Assembly: GCF_004167665.1 (NCBI RefSeq) | Contig: NZ_SEWE01000007.1 | Span: forward strand, 1 to 64,000 | Direction of reading: 5' to 3' | Source: Hymenobacter persicinus | GTDB lineage: Bacteria > Bacteroidota > Bacteroidia > Cytophagales > Hymenobacteraceae | DNA length: 64,000 nucleotides | Part shown: piece after piece, positions 42,079 through 50,594 of the stretch | Position numbering within the stretch: the first letter of the stretch is position 1 | How the letters are laid out: each line of letters starts with the position of its first letter | Notes under the pieces: model-generated | What the model was told of the DNA's origin: nothing | What the model saw: the letters and a program-made list of their open reading frames with translations, nothing else | Databases searched by the model: none | Made by a program: the position numbers and the translations under genes

Positions 42079-44052
42079 CCTACCTAAGTGACGGAAGCAG
42101 CGCAGCAGCAGGCTCAGGTCGGTGCCGGGCTCGTAGTCCTTGGCGTAGAGCAGCTCCAGGCGGCGGCGGGTGGCCTCGGTGAGCAGCGTGCCGGCCTGGG
42201 CGGCATCGGCTGGGGAAAGAACAGCCCGGCGGGTGTTGCGGGGGCCAGCCATGTAGCGCAACCCCACCCAGGTGCGGGAGCCGCCCAGCACCCGCAGGCA
42301 GTTGCGCAGAAAGCCCGCTTTGTGTTTCTGGAGCCAGATAAAGAGAGGCGCGCCCAGCAGCAGCCCCAGGCTGGTCAGCACGTCGAGCACGCGCTTGTTG
42401 CGCACCTGCTGGGGCCGAAACAGGTTCAGGGCAATGTCGAGGGCGTAGTAGTCGCCGGGCGCATCCTTGCTGGAGCTGCCGATGATGTACTCGCTGTCTT
42501 CGGGCAAGATCTTATAAGCCACCGGCGGGTGTTGGGGCAAGCCCACCATCAGGGTAATAATCTGACTGGCCGACAAGTCGCGGCCGCAAAAAATCAGCTC
42601 GTCGAGGGCGTAGATGCGGATAATGTCTTCCAGCTGCCGCACCTCGCCGAGCAGGTCGTCCGGGGAAGTGGAGGAATCTACCGCGGCTTCGGGGGCCACG
42701 TAGCCGATGATGCGGGCCTGCACGGCGGCGGTTTCGAGCAGGTGGCGCACCCGGCGGCTTTCCTGGGCCGAGCCCACGATGGCCACGTTTTTCTGGCGCC
42801 TTTCGCTCAGGCGCAGGTCGCGGTAGCGCAGAAAGTGGCTGCCCAGGCGGCGGCCCACCAGCGCGGCCACCGCCCACACGCCGCCCAGGATGATGAGGGC
42901 CTTGGAAAAGCGGTAGGCGTCGAAGAAGTTGGACACGGCCGAAATCACCACCGTCCCCACGAAGATGCCCCGCACGATGCGGGAGGTTTTGACGGGCTGG
43001 TCGTAGGCCCCGCTGAAGTAGGCCGAGGTCAGCCAGACCAGGATGTAGGCCGGCACCGCCACGAGCATAAACTCGGGTGGGTAGTCGGTGCGCACGTACT
43101 TGTGGTTTTCCTCCCAGTACGATTTCAGAAAGTACATGCCCGCGTAAATCAGCGCGGCGTCGAGCAGCACCGGGGCAGCCTGGGTGAGCAGGCGCTGGAG
43201 CACGGCCACGCCCGCCCGCAGCCAGATGGCCGAGTTGATGAGCAACGAAAACAGCCCGGCCCGCTGGGGCGCGAAGTGCTTGCGGGCAAAAATCACCATG
43301 GCCCGGTAAAACACGAACACGTAGTTGACGCTCGTGCGCTTGGTGCTTTCGCCCTTGTAGTGAATGATGCGGGTGCCGGCGAAGTAGTAGTTTTTCCAGC
43401 CGCCCCGGGTAAGCCGGTACGAGAGGTCAATGTCCTCGCCATACATGAAGTAGTCCTCGTCGAGCAGCCCCACCTGGTCGAGGGCCGCCTTGCGCATGAG
43501 CATAAAGGCCCCGCTGAGCACCTCGATTTCGTGGTTCTGGTCTTTGGGCAGAAAGCCCAGGTGGTAGCGCCCGAAGGTGCGCGACTTCGGAAACAGGCTG
43601 GCTAGCCCGAAAATCTTGTAAAAGGCCACCAGCGGCGTGGGCAGGCCGCGCTTGCTTTCGGGCAAGAACTTGCCCTGCCCGTCGAGCATGGTCACGCCCA
43701 GGCCGCCGCCGTCGGGGTGGGCGTCCATAAAGTCGCAGCAGGCGCGGAAGGTGTCTTCCTCCACCACCGTGTCGGGATTGAGCAGCAGAATATACTCGCC
43801 CCGGGCCACGCGCATGGCCTGGTTGTTGGCGCGGCTGAAGCCGGGGTTGTCCTTGTTTTCAATCAGGATGACTTCCGGAAAGCGGGCCTTCACCATGGCC
43901 ACGGAGCCGTCCACGGAGTTGTTGTCGACCACGAACACCTCAGCCGGGGCGCCGAGCTTGGCCACCGCTTTCTGCACCGACAGCAAGGCCTGCTCCAGAA
44001 AATAGCAGACGTTGTAGTTGACGATGACGACGGAAAGCTTCACGGAAGGCAA
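42073..44052 (-). CDS. GT2 glycosyltransferase fused to degenerate polyprenyl sugar-phosphate transferase-like membrane domain
   Basis: 659 aa. Residues 1-240 are a GT-A fold of WbbL type: VVIVNYNVCYFLEQALLSVQ, DNNSVDGS, LLLNPDTVVEEDTF and the base EDIDLSYRLTRGGWK. About 250-405 are membrane helices; about 415-520 a Rossmann-like region starting KNVAIVGSAQESRRVRHLLE; about 550-600 NKRVLDVLTSLGLLLGAPLF, which looks like the entry helix of bacterial sugar transferases. The catalytic PxxxxE and GPRP motifs of that family are missing. It should add a sugar to a lipid-linked or cell-surface glycan at the inner membrane. The C-terminal half may only anchor or regulate. Confidence 0.85.
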   Translation of the reverse strand: MPSVKLSVVIVNYNVCYFLEQALLSVQKAVAKLGAPAEVFVVDNNSVDGSVAMVKARFPEVILIENKDNPGFSRANNQAMRVARGEYILLLNPDTVVEEDTFRACCDFMDAHPDGGGLGVTMLDGQGKFLPESKRGLPTPLVAFYKIFGLASLFPKSRTFGRYHLGFLPKDQNHEIEVLSGAFMLMRKAALDQVGLLDEDYFMYGEDIDLSYRLTRGGWKNYYFAGTRIIHYKGESTKRTSVNYVFVFYRAMVIFARKHFAPQRAGLFSLLINSAIWLRAGVAVLQRLLTQAAPVLLDAALIYAGMYFLKSYWEENHKYVRTDYPPEFMLVAVPAYILVWLTSAYFSGAYDQPVKTSRIVRGIFVGTVVISAVSNFFDAYRFSKALIILGGVWAVAALVGRRLGSHFLRYRDLRLSERRQKNVAIVGSAQESRRVRHLLETAAVQARIIGYVAPEAAVDSSTSPDDLLGEVRQLEDIIRIYALDELIFCGRDLSASQIITLMVGLPQHPPVAYKILPEDSEYIIGSSSKDAPGDYYALDIALNLFRPQQVRNKRVLDVLTSLGLLLGAPLFIWLQKHKAGFLRNCLRVLGGSRTWVGLRYMAGPRNTRRAVLSPADAAQAGTLLTEATRRRLELLYAKDYEPGTDLSLLLRCFRHLGRE

Positions 44053-44074
44053 TGGCGGCGGAGTTCGGGCGGGG

Positions 44075-44082
44075 CGAAAGTA
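44075..44082 (-). promoter_or_regulatory. -7 promoter element of the glycosyltransferase gene
   Basis: Reads TACTTTCG on the minus strand, 23 nt upstream of the ATG at 44052. Confidence 0.6.
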
Positions 44083-44104
44083 CGCAGAGTTAGGAAAGCG
44101 CCTT

Positions 44105-44422
44105 TTACTGGTCGGCCAGAACTAGCTCCCAAACCAGTTCTTCAGGAGCTTTAGCCAGAAAGTCGAGAGCCTTCTGCCAGCTTTCCAGCTGAAATTCCGG
44201 CCGCGTAAGCTTATACAGACTGGAGAAGTCGGCAGTCCACTCCGTATCCGGTTGACGCTTACCGGTAGTGGTATAAAATCCATCCAGCCCCAACACCCCC
44301 AGGCCTACCCGCTGACAGGCTTGCACGGCCAGCTTGGCATTGGAAGTAGTAAATAGGATGGCGTTGCCCCAGACAATGAAGTCAATGCCTTCCTTGCGCG
44401 CCAAAGCTTCCTCTAACTCCAT
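44105..44422 (-). CDS. Small protein of unknown function
   Basis: 105 aa, start ATG at 44422. It has mixed alpha/beta content (DFIVWGNAILFTTSNAKLAV; EWTADFSSLYKLTRPEFQLE), no signal peptide and no membrane helix. Composition is somewhat lower in GC than the neighbours. I do not recognise a family; the size and lone position are like many barely conserved cytosolic proteins, some of which are immunity proteins. It sits between the glycosyltransferase and recR on the same strand. Confidence 0.55.
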   Translation of the reverse strand: MELEEALARKEGIDFIVWGNAILFTTSNAKLAVQACQRVGLGVLGLDGFYTTTGKRQPDTEWTADFSSLYKLTRPEFQLESWQKALDFLAKAPEELVWELVLADQ

Positions 44423-44499
44423 AGCTCAACCTTAATATAAAGCAAAAACGACCACCGCTAGAATGCGGGGCCGTTTCTCCTTAGCTATAAACTGCCTGT

Positions 44500-45108
44500 T
44501 TACTTGGCCTGCCGCTGCCGCTCCACGATGCTGCGGCCCAGGGTGATTTCGTCGGCGTATTCCAGCTCCCCACCCATGGGAATGCCGCGGGCAATGGTGC
44601 TGATGTGCACGTCGGGAAACTCGCGCAGCTTGCGGGACAGGAAAAACGCGGTGGTGTCGCCTTCCATCGTGGGGCTGATGGCGAGGATGATTTCCTTGAT
44701 TTCGGAGTCCGGAATGCGGGTCAGCAGCGTGTCGATGTGCAGATCCGAGGGACCGATGCCCTCGATGGGCGAAATCACGCCGCCCAGCACGTGGTACACG
44801 CCCTGGTACTGTCCGGTGTTCTCGATGGCAATAACGTCGCGGATGTCAGACACGACGCAGACGGTGCCGTGGTCGCGGAGCTTGTTGGCGCAGATGCTGC
44901 ACTCCTCCGTGTCGGAAATGTTGTGGCAGGTGCGGCAGTAGGTGATTTCAAAGCGCATCTTGGCCAGCGCCTCGGCCAAAGAGCTGGTGGTTTCGGTGTC
45001 GGCCTTGAGCAGGTGCAGCGTCAGGCGCAACGCCGTTTTGCGGCCGATGCCGGGCAGCTTGGAGAGCTCACCAACTGCATTTTCTATCAGTTTGGAGGGA
45101 AATTCCAT
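44500..45108 (-). CDS. recR: Recombination mediator RecR
   Basis: 202 aa. The N-terminal helix-hairpin-helix is [20 protein letters not shown], the zinc finger is [16 protein letters not shown], and the Toprim domain contains [20 protein letters not shown] and YHVLGG. It works with RecF/RecO in loading RecA at single-strand gaps. The 90-bp gap to clpS consists only of inverted heptamer repeats. Confidence 0.96.
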   Translation of the reverse strand: MEFPSKLIENAVGELSKLPGIGRKTALRLTLHLLKADTETTSSLAEALAKMRFEITYCRTCHNISDTEECSICANKLRDHGTVCVVSDIRDVIAIENTGQYQGVYHVLGGVISPIEGIGPSDLHIDTLLTRIPDSEIKEIILAISPTMEGDTTAFFLSRKLREFPDVHISTIARGIPMGGELEYADEITLGRSIVERQRQAK

Positions 45109-45198
45109 TCAGGTTGAGTTGCCAGTTGCCAGTTGTCAGTTATCAGTTGTTGGGAATTGGGCGAACTAACAACTGACAACCGTCAACTAACAACTGAA
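45109..45198. repeat. Inverted heptamer repeat island (GTTGCCA type) filling the recR-clpS gap
   Basis: Left arm at 45118-45152: five 7-nt units (GTTGCCA, GTTGCCA, GTTGTCA, GTTATCA, GTTGTTG). Right arm at 45164-45198: five units (AACTAAC, AACTGAC, AACCGTC, AACTAAC, AACTGAA). The arms are reverse complements in consensus with an 11-nt spacer. The island ends exactly where the clpS stop begins. Confidence 0.85.
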
Positions 45199-45480
45199 TT
45201 AGATAACGTCCGCCGAGATGCCGCGGTCGTGGATGGCGGTGCACATGCCGGCCAGCTCGTCGAAGGTGCCGTGCTTGACGGTGCACTGCCCCTTGTAGTG
45301 GATGAGCAGGGTGCACTGCTCGGCTTGCTCCGGCTCGTGGCCGCACACGTCGATGAGGGTTTTGATGACGTGCTCGAAGGTATTCACGTCGTCGTTGTAC
45401 ACGACAAGGTCGCGCACATCGACGGTTTCCTCCAGCAGCAGGACGTCCTCGTCGTAATCGATTTGCGGTTTGGTTTGCAT
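45199..45480 (-). CDS. clpS: ATP-dependent Clp protease adaptor ClpS
   Basis: 93 aa from the ATG at 45480; an in-frame start at 45507 would lie upstream of the -7 element. The core shows VVYNDDVNTFEHVIKTLIDV (the DDxxTxxxV motif that holds N-degrons) and AEQCTLLIHYKGQCTVKHG (with the conserved His-Tyr-Lys stretch replacing the usual VHxxGxAxV). It brings N-end rule substrates to ClpAP/ClpCP. The -7 element ends 4 nt before the ATG, so the mRNA is probably leaderless. Confidence 0.93.
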   Translation of the reverse strand: MQTKPQIDYDEDVLLLEETVDVRDLVVYNDDVNTFEHVIKTLIDVCGHEPEQAEQCTLLIHYKGQCTVKHGTFDELAGMCTAIHDRGISADVI

Positions 45481-45484
45481 GGCA

Positions 45485-45492
45485 CAAAAGTA
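45485..45492 (-). promoter_or_regulatory. -7 promoter element of clpS
   Basis: Reads TACTTTTG on the minus strand, 4 nt from the ATG, which decides the start at 45480 and implies a leaderless transcript. Confidence 0.75.
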
Positions 45493-45699
45493 CGAAAAAG
45501 CGGGCATAAAAGCGTGTTTATACCGGGTTTCGGCCCTCTATAACCCCTTCATGGCCAGAATCGTTTCGTCTCTTTCCGTTTGCGGCCACCCATTTTCAAC
45601 TCCGGCGCCCCGGCCCGCGGCCCCTGGGTTGCGCAGGCCGGGCAATGATAATTCCGCCGTACTTTTCGGCCTTCATTCTTCTCCCCTACTTCTTGCCTT

Positions 45700-47865
45700 A
45701 TGCTTCACTTCACTCCCCGTCTGGCGGTGGTTTTCGGGCTGGCCTTCGCACTGCAGCCCGCGGCCCAGGCTCAGCAGCAGCGGCTGACGATGGAAGACGC
45801 GTTCCTGAACCGCAGCCTTCAGCCCCAGAATCTGCGCCAGCTCACCTGGATTCCAGGCTCCAACGACGAGTTCAGCTTTGTGCGCACCACCGGCGGCGTC
45901 GATGAACTGGTGCGCGGCACGGCCGCCGGTGCCCCCCCGGTGGCCGTGCCCCTGCCCAAATTCAGCAGTGCCCTGCAAGGGGTAGGTGCCGAAGAAAGCA
46001 AAACCTTCCCCACCGTGCAGTGGCAGGACCAGGGCGTGCTGGTAGCGACCCAGAAGAACAAGATTTACCGCTACGACCTCAAATCGGGGCTGGCAACCCG
46101 CGGCTTCGGCTACGCCTTCGAGGTGGACAACGTCGACCCGGACGACTCGAAGACGCGCCTGGCCTACACCAAGGCCCAGAACCTGTATATCTCCGCCGCG
46201 GGCCGCGAAAATGAGCCCGTGACGAACGAGCTGAACCCGGCCATTGTGAACGGGCAGGCGGCCCACCGCTCGGAGTTTGGCATCACCAAAGGCACGTTCT
46301 GGAGCCCCCGGGGCAGCCGCCTAGCCTACTATCGCATGGACCAGACCATGGTCACGGACTACCCCATCGTGGACGTGTCGAGCACGCCGGCCCAGGAAAA
46401 GGCCATCAAGTACCCCATGGCCGGCGACGCGAGCCATCAGGTGACGGTGGGCGTGTACGATTTGGGCAGCCGCAAAACCGTGTTTCTGCAGACTGGCGAG
46501 CCCAAGGAGCAGTATTTGACCAACCTGAGCTGGAGCCCCGACGAGAAGTTTATCTACCTAGCCGTGCTCAACCGCGGGCAGAACGAAATGAAGCTCAACC
46601 AGTACGACGCGGCCACCGGCGCCTTCGTCCGGACGCTGTTTGAGGAAAAGGACGCCAAGTACGTGGAGCCCCAGCACCCGCTGCAGTTCGTGCCCGGTCA
46701 CCCCGACCAGTTTGTGTGGCGCAGCCAGCGCGACGGGTTCGAGCACCTCTACCTCTACTCCACCCAGGGCAAGCTCCTGCGCCAGCTCACCAAGGGCAAC
46801 TGGGTGGTAACCGACGTGCTCGGCTTCGACCCCAAGGGCAAGGAAATCGTCTACGCCAGCACCGCCGAAAGCCCGCTGGAGCGCCACCTCTACGCCGTGA
46901 GCCTGCAGGGCGGCAAGCCCCGCCGGATTACCCAGGGCCACGGCACCCACGCGGGCACGCTGAGTCCCTCGGGCAAGTACGTGCTGGACTCGTTCAACTC
47001 TTCCACCACCCCGCGCACCATCCGCGTTATCGGCGTGGCCGACGGCAAGCCCCTACAGACCCTGCTCGACGCCCCCAACCCGCTGACGGCCTACGTATTG
47101 GGCGAAACCAAGCTGTTTCCGATTAAGAGCGCCGACGGGCAAACCGACCTGTACTGCCGCCTGATTACGCCCCCCGGCTTCGACCCGGCCAAGAAATACC
47201 CCACGGTGGTGTACCTCTACGGTGGCCCCCACGTGCAGCTCGTAACCGATACCTGGCTGGGCGGCTCCAACTTCTGGATGCAGCTGATGGCCCAGAAAGG
47301 CTACGTGGTGTTTACGATGGACTCGCGCGGCTCCGGCAACCGCGGCCGGGCTTTTGAGCAGGCCACCTTCCGCCAGCTGGGCACCGCCGAAATGGCCGAC
47401 CAGCTCAAGGGCGTGGACTACCTGAAAAACCAGCCCTTCGTCGATGCCAACCGCCTGGGCATTCACGGCTGGAGCTTCGGGGGCTTCATGACCACCACCA
47501 TGATGACGCGCAGCCCCGGCACGTTCAAAGTGGGCGTGGGCGGCGGCCCGGTTATCGACTGGCGCATGTACGAGGTGATGTACACGGAGCGCTACATGGA
47601 TACGCCCCAGGAAAACCCCGAGGGCTACAAAGCCGCCAACCTGCTGGGTTACGTGGATAAGCTTCAGGGCAAACTGCTGCTCATCCACGGCACCGTCGAC
47701 GACGTAGTGGTGTGGCAGCACAGCCTCGACTACCTCAAAAAGGCCGTCGACCAGGGCGTGCAGCTCGATTATTTCGTATACCCGGGCCACCCCCACAACG
47801 TAGGCGGCAAGGACCGGGTGCACCTGTATAACAAGATTACCCAGTACTTCGACGAGAAATTGTGA
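45700..47865 (+). CDS. S9 family serine peptidase (dipeptidyl peptidase IV / prolyl tripeptidyl peptidase type)
   Basis: 721 aa. A signal peptide ends at AAQAQQQ (about residue 25). An eight-bladed propeller (about 40-460) with LSWSPDEKFIYLAVLN is followed by the alpha/beta-hydrolase domain. The triad is Ser592 (GWSFGGFMTT), Asp667 (GTVDDVVVWQ) and His699 (GHPHNVGG); the spacings 75 and 32 match prolyl tripeptidyl aminopeptidase of Porphyromonas. An Arg/Glu pair for N-terminus binding is not securely placed. It removes N-terminal di- or tripeptides after proline in the periplasm or on the cell surface. Confidence 0.94.
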   Translation: MLHFTPRLAVVFGLAFALQPAAQAQQQRLTMEDAFLNRSLQPQNLRQLTWIPGSNDEFSFVRTTGGVDELVRGTAAGAPPVAVPLPKFSSALQGVGAEESKTFPTVQWQDQGVLVATQKNKIYRYDLKSGLATRGFGYAFEVDNVDPDDSKTRLAYTKAQNLYISAAGRENEPVTNELNPAIVNGQAAHRSEFGITKGTFWSPRGSRLAYYRMDQTMVTDYPIVDVSSTPAQEKAIKYPMAGDASHQVTVGVYDLGSRKTVFLQTGEPKEQYLTNLSWSPDEKFIYLAVLNRGQNEMKLNQYDAATGAFVRTLFEEKDAKYVEPQHPLQFVPGHPDQFVWRSQRDGFEHLYLYSTQGKLLRQLTKGNWVVTDVLGFDPKGKEIVYASTAESPLERHLYAVSLQGGKPRRITQGHGTHAGTLSPSGKYVLDSFNSSTTPRTIRVIGVADGKPLQTLLDAPNPLTAYVLGETKLFPIKSADGQTDLYCRLITPPGFDPAKKYPTVVYLYGGPHVQLVTDTWLGGSNFWMQLMAQKGYVVFTMDSRGSGNRGRAFEQATFRQLGTAEMADQLKGVDYLKNQPFVDANRLGIHGWSFGGFMTTTMMTRSPGTFKVGVGGGPVIDWRMYEVMYTERYMDTPQENPEGYKAANLLGYVDKLQGKLLLIHGTVDDVVVWQHSLDYLKKAVDQGVQLDYFVYPGHPHNVGGKDRVHLYNKITQYFDEKL

Positions 47866-47955
47866 GTTGTGAAGGGTAAGCGTTGAAGGGCTCAAGTGGC
47901 TCAGAAAACCGCGCCGGACTATTCAATTCAACAGTCAGAACTCAACATTCAGAAT
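47860..47955. repeat. Inverted heptamer repeat island (TCAGAAT type) after the S9 peptidase gene
   Basis: Left arm at 47860-47887: TTGTGAG, TTGTGAA, GGGTAAG, CGTTGAA. Right arm at 47921-47955: ATTCAAT, TCAACAG, TCAGAAC, TCAACAT, TCAGAAT. The arms share an NNTTGTGA / TCANAAN consensus in opposite orientation. It overlaps the last codon of the peptidase gene and ends 6 bp before the next start codon. It is the weakest of the five islands. Confidence 0.6.
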
Positions 47956-47961
47956 TTCCTC

Positions 47962-48519
47962 ATGCCTGTTCCGTCCGCCGAATTCAAGAAGGCCCTCAAG
48001 CGCCTGCCCGACGCCGAGAAGGAGAAGCTGTTGCTGCGGGCCGTGCGCCGCGACGCGGAGCTCTACGAAACCTACGTGTTCGAATTGCTGCCCGACGTGA
48101 CCACCGAGCAGGTGTATGAGCAGACCGCCGACCGGATTCACGAGCTGTTCAACGTGGCCGTGACGGGCCGTCTGCTCAACCGCAGCCTCAACAAGGCCCT
48201 GGGCAAGGCCGTGAAGGAAACCGCCCGGGCCCGGCGCATCACCAAAGACAAGCGCCTGGAAATCGACCTGAACCTGTACGCCCTGCGCCTGATCTTCGAC
48301 AACTACACCGGCCAGTTCGACTCGCCTTACAACGGCTTCTACGTCAGCACGGCGCGCCTGACGGCCCGCACCGCCCAGTTGGTGCTCACGGCCCTGCACG
48401 AAGACCTTTGGCTGGAATACAAACCCGAGCTCGACGACTTTTTGCAGCAACTCCACAACCGCAGCAAAAGCCGCAACCTGCGCTTCGAGCTGCCCCGGGA
48501 GCTCGAAGTACCGGAGTAG
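47962..48519 (+). CDS. Conserved-looking helical protein of unknown function
   Basis: 185 aa from the ATG at 47962; longer in-frame starts lie within the heptamer repeats. The protein is all-helical and strongly charged (FKKALKRLPDAEKEKLLLRA; DRIHELFNVAVTGRLLNRSL; KDKRLEIDLNLYALRLIFDN) and has no signal peptide or membrane helix. I recall no named family. Codon use is like the housekeeping neighbours, so it is probably an old resident. It ends at a perfect terminator. Confidence 0.7.
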   Translation: MPVPSAEFKKALKRLPDAEKEKLLLRAVRRDAELYETYVFELLPDVTTEQVYEQTADRIHELFNVAVTGRLLNRSLNKALGKAVKETARARRITKDKRLEIDLNLYALRLIFDNYTGQFDSPYNGFYVSTARLTARTAQLVLTALHEDLWLEYKPELDDFLQQLHNRSKSRNLRFELPRELEVPE

Positions 48520-48548
48520 GCCGTGGCCCCGACCCACTTGCCGGCCAG

Positions 48549-48588
48549 AAAAAAAGCCCCGTCAGCAGCTGCTGACGGGGCTTTTTTT
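48549..48588. terminator. Bidirectional terminator between the 185-aa gene and yceI
   Basis: A perfect palindrome, AAAAAAAGCCCCGTCAGCAG followed directly by its reverse complement, with T tract, between convergent genes. Confidence 0.92.
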
Positions 48589-48630
48589 TTCTGAAAAGCA
48601 GGGTTGTATTACCGCGCTTTCCGGCCAGAA

Positions 48631-49284
48631 TTACTTCTTGGCAATAACGTTGAAGCTCATCGTGAAGTCGTTGTCGATGGCCTTATCGGCGGCGGCGCCG
48701 AACAGGGTCGAGCCGTACTTCACGTCGTACTTCGTGCGGTCGATGGTAGCCGTGCCGGTGGCGGCAGCCACGCCGTCCTTGTTCACGCCAATTTTAGCGG
48801 GGAAGGAAATCGGGCTGGTGATGCCTTTGATGGTGAGGTTGCCGGTGATGGTGGCGTTGTCGGCGTTGGCCGCGGCCCCTTTGATGGGCGCAATGTTGGT
48901 GATTTTGAACGTCGCGGTGGGGTTAGCGGCCACGTTGAAGAAATCGGGCGAGTTGAGGTGACCCACCAGTTTGGCGTTGTAGCCGGCGTCGGTCAGGTCG
49001 GTGTTTTTGATGGAGGTCATGTCCACCACGAAGGTGCCGCCTACTACCTGGTTGCCGCGCACGAGCACGTCACCGTCTTTGAACTGGATGGTGCCGTTGT
49101 GCTGGCCACCCACTTTTTTGCCGAGCCAGCCCAGGGTGCTCAGCTGCGGCTGCAGCTTGTAGACCGAAGCACCGTTCACCTTCTCGGTTTTGGCGGGCTT
49201 GGCAGCTTTAGCAGCTTTTTGAGCGAAGGCGGGGCTGCTGATCAGAGCAGCGACGAGGAGAGCGGACAGCGCAATTTTTTTCAT
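48631..49284 (-). CDS. YceI-family secreted lipid-binding protein
   Basis: 217 aa from the ATG at 49284. Signal peptide MKKIALSALLVAALISSPAFA, then a Lys/Ala-rich linker, then the YceI lipocalin-like barrel: STLGWLGKKVGGQHNGTIQF, VVDMTSIKNTDL, FKITNI, ITGNLTIKGITSPISFPAKI and the end NDFTMSFNVIAKK. YceI proteins bind long polyisoprenoid or amide ligands in the periplasm. The next gene upstream on this strand is a MarR regulator, 50 bp away, which very likely controls it. Confidence 0.92.
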   Translation of the reverse strand: MKKIALSALLVAALISSPAFAQKAAKAAKPAKTEKVNGASVYKLQPQLSTLGWLGKKVGGQHNGTIQFKDGDVLVRGNQVVGGTFVVDMTSIKNTDLTDAGYNAKLVGHLNSPDFFNVAANPTATFKITNIAPIKGAAANADNATITGNLTIKGITSPISFPAKIGVNKDGVAAATGTATIDRTKYDVKYGSTLFGAAADKAIDNDFTMSFNVIAKK

Positions 49285-49333
49285 GAGTACTGAAAAGTGA
49301 AGGGAGAGTCGAAGAAATGATGGCTGAAAACCG

Positions 49334-49789
49334 TCAGTCACGGATTTTATCAAGAATCTGGTTGAGCTGCTGGGTTTCTTCCAGCGTGAGCATTTGCAGG
49401 CCGTGGTGCTCCTTCACGCTCTCGTCGATGCGGTGCAGCAGCTCCAGGCCGGGCTCGGTGATGCGAATGTCCACGGCCCGGCGGTTGCTCGGGCACACGG
49501 TGCGCGTCACGAGGCCCTTGGTTTCAAGCTTATCGACGATGCGGGAGGCGTTGCTGGTCTTGTCGAGCATGCGCTCAATGAGCAGGTTGACTGTGGCGGG
49601 CTTGGGATGCTGCCCGCGCAGGATGCGCAGCACGTTGAACTGGGGCAGGGTGAGGTCGAACTGGCGGAAGGCGGCGGCCTGCTGCTGCTGCAGCCAGCCA
49701 GCGGTGTAGATCAGGTTAATGAGCCCCTTTTGGTACTCATTTTTGAATACCGGCTGCTTAATTTCGTCTTCAATTCTCATGGTCTGCAT
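49334..49789 (-). CDS. MarR-family transcriptional regulator
   Basis: 151 aa, start ATG at 49789 or at 49780. The winged helix-turn-helix comprises LTLPQFNVLRILRGQHPKPA, TVNLLIERMLDKTSNASRIV and the wing VCPSNRRAVDIRITEPG. Helices at both ends form the dimer. A 20-bp near-perfect palindrome overlaps its own promoter, so autoregulation is likely, and the YceI gene 50 bp downstream is the probable co-regulated target. The effector is unknown. Confidence 0.92.
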   Translation of the reverse strand: MQTMRIEDEIKQPVFKNEYQKGLINLIYTAGWLQQQQAAAFRQFDLTLPQFNVLRILRGQHPKPATVNLLIERMLDKTSNASRIVDKLETKGLVTRTVCPSNRRAVDIRITEPGLELLHRIDESVKEHHGLQMLTLEETQQLNQILDKIRD

Positions 49790-49811
49790 TCAGCCGGGCT
49801 GGATTACGTTG

Positions 49812-49819
49812 CAAATATA
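49812..49819 (-). promoter_or_regulatory. -7 promoter element of the marR-yceI operon
   Basis: Reads TATATTTG on the minus strand, a perfect TAnnTTTG match, 22 nt upstream of the ATG at 49789. It lies inside the palindromic operator. Confidence 0.75.
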
Positions 49820-49832
49820 TGTACATACATTT
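49813..49832. promoter_or_regulatory. Putative MarR operator
   Basis: AAATATATGTACATACATTT is a 20-bp palindrome with one mismatch pair and a perfect 10-bp core TATGTACATA. Size and symmetry fit a MarR dimer, and overlap with the -7 element fits repression. Confidence 0.72.
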
Positions 49833-49940
49833 AATGTCGCAACATAGTTCGCCGGAATTTGAAAATTATTTGGGAAGTGTCCGGTGGGCAGCCAATTGTC
49901 GGCGGCTCCCGTAGAAGCATTTCCAACTCACTGCCTTCCC

Positions 49941-50531
49941 ATGAACCGTCACTTCGTTTCCGCCCTCGTGTGCTTCGCGCTGGCGGCCCCGCTGGGCGCC
50001 GCCGCCCAATCCAAAACCGCGCCTAAACCCGCTGGCGCCACCGAAGCCAGCAGCACCGACCAGTTTGTGATGCGCGACGGCGAGGTGGTCATGCGCCAGG
50101 GCTCCACCATCAAGCCCCTGAATAAGAACGTGGTGCTCTCGGACGGCACCAAGATCAACTACAAAAGCGGCATCGTGGAATTGCCCGGCGGCAAGAAGAC
50201 CACACTCAAGGAAGGCGACTACGTGACCATTAAGGGCGAAATCGTATTTGCCACGCCCGGCAGCGCCGCCGCCGCCCGCGGCGACAACTCCGTGCCGGCC
50301 GGCGCCCAGTACACCACTTACGTGGACCGCAACATGGCCCCGGCCAGCGCCGCCGACATGGATGCGCGCTTGAGCAGCCTCAACAGCCGCCTCACGCTGA
50401 TGGCCCGGAAGATTCAGTTGCTCAACGACAAAATCAGCTTGCTGAGCTCCGCCACCCAGCGCCCCGCCGACACCAGCCAGCTCGACCAGCAGATAAAAGC
50501 CCTGGATGAACAGCTTCAGCAGGTGAAATAA
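49941..50531 (+). CDS. Secreted DUF6799-like protein
   Basis: 196 aa from the ATG at 49941. Signal peptide MNRHFVSALVCFALAAPLGAAAQ. The middle, from DQFVMRDGEVVMRQGSTIKP to LKEGDYVTIKGEI, is a repeated beta-hairpin pattern (DG-V-M / DGT-I / GDYV) that I associate with DUF6799 of Hymenobacter. The C-terminal 60 residues form a coiled coil (LSSLNSRLTLMARKIQLLND). Probably periplasmic; function unknown. The domain name is from memory and needs a profile search. Confidence 0.65.
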   Translation: MNRHFVSALVCFALAAPLGAAAQSKTAPKPAGATEASSTDQFVMRDGEVVMRQGSTIKPLNKNVVLSDGTKINYKSGIVELPGGKKTTLKEGDYVTIKGEIVFATPGSAAAARGDNSVPAGAQYTTYVDRNMAPASAADMDARLSSLNSRLTLMARKIQLLNDKISLLSSATQRPADTSQLDQQIKALDEQLQQVK

Positions 50532-50559
50532 GCATTGCAAGCCCCGGCTTCAATTGTGC

Positions 50560-50594
50560 AAGGACGTCATGCCCCGGTATGGCGTCCTTTTTTA
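50560..50594 (+). terminator. Terminator of the DUF6799-like gene
   Basis: AAGGACGTCAT pairs with ATGGCGTCCTT (one G-T), followed by a T tract. It reaches the stop codon of the convergent epimerase gene. Confidence 0.82.
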
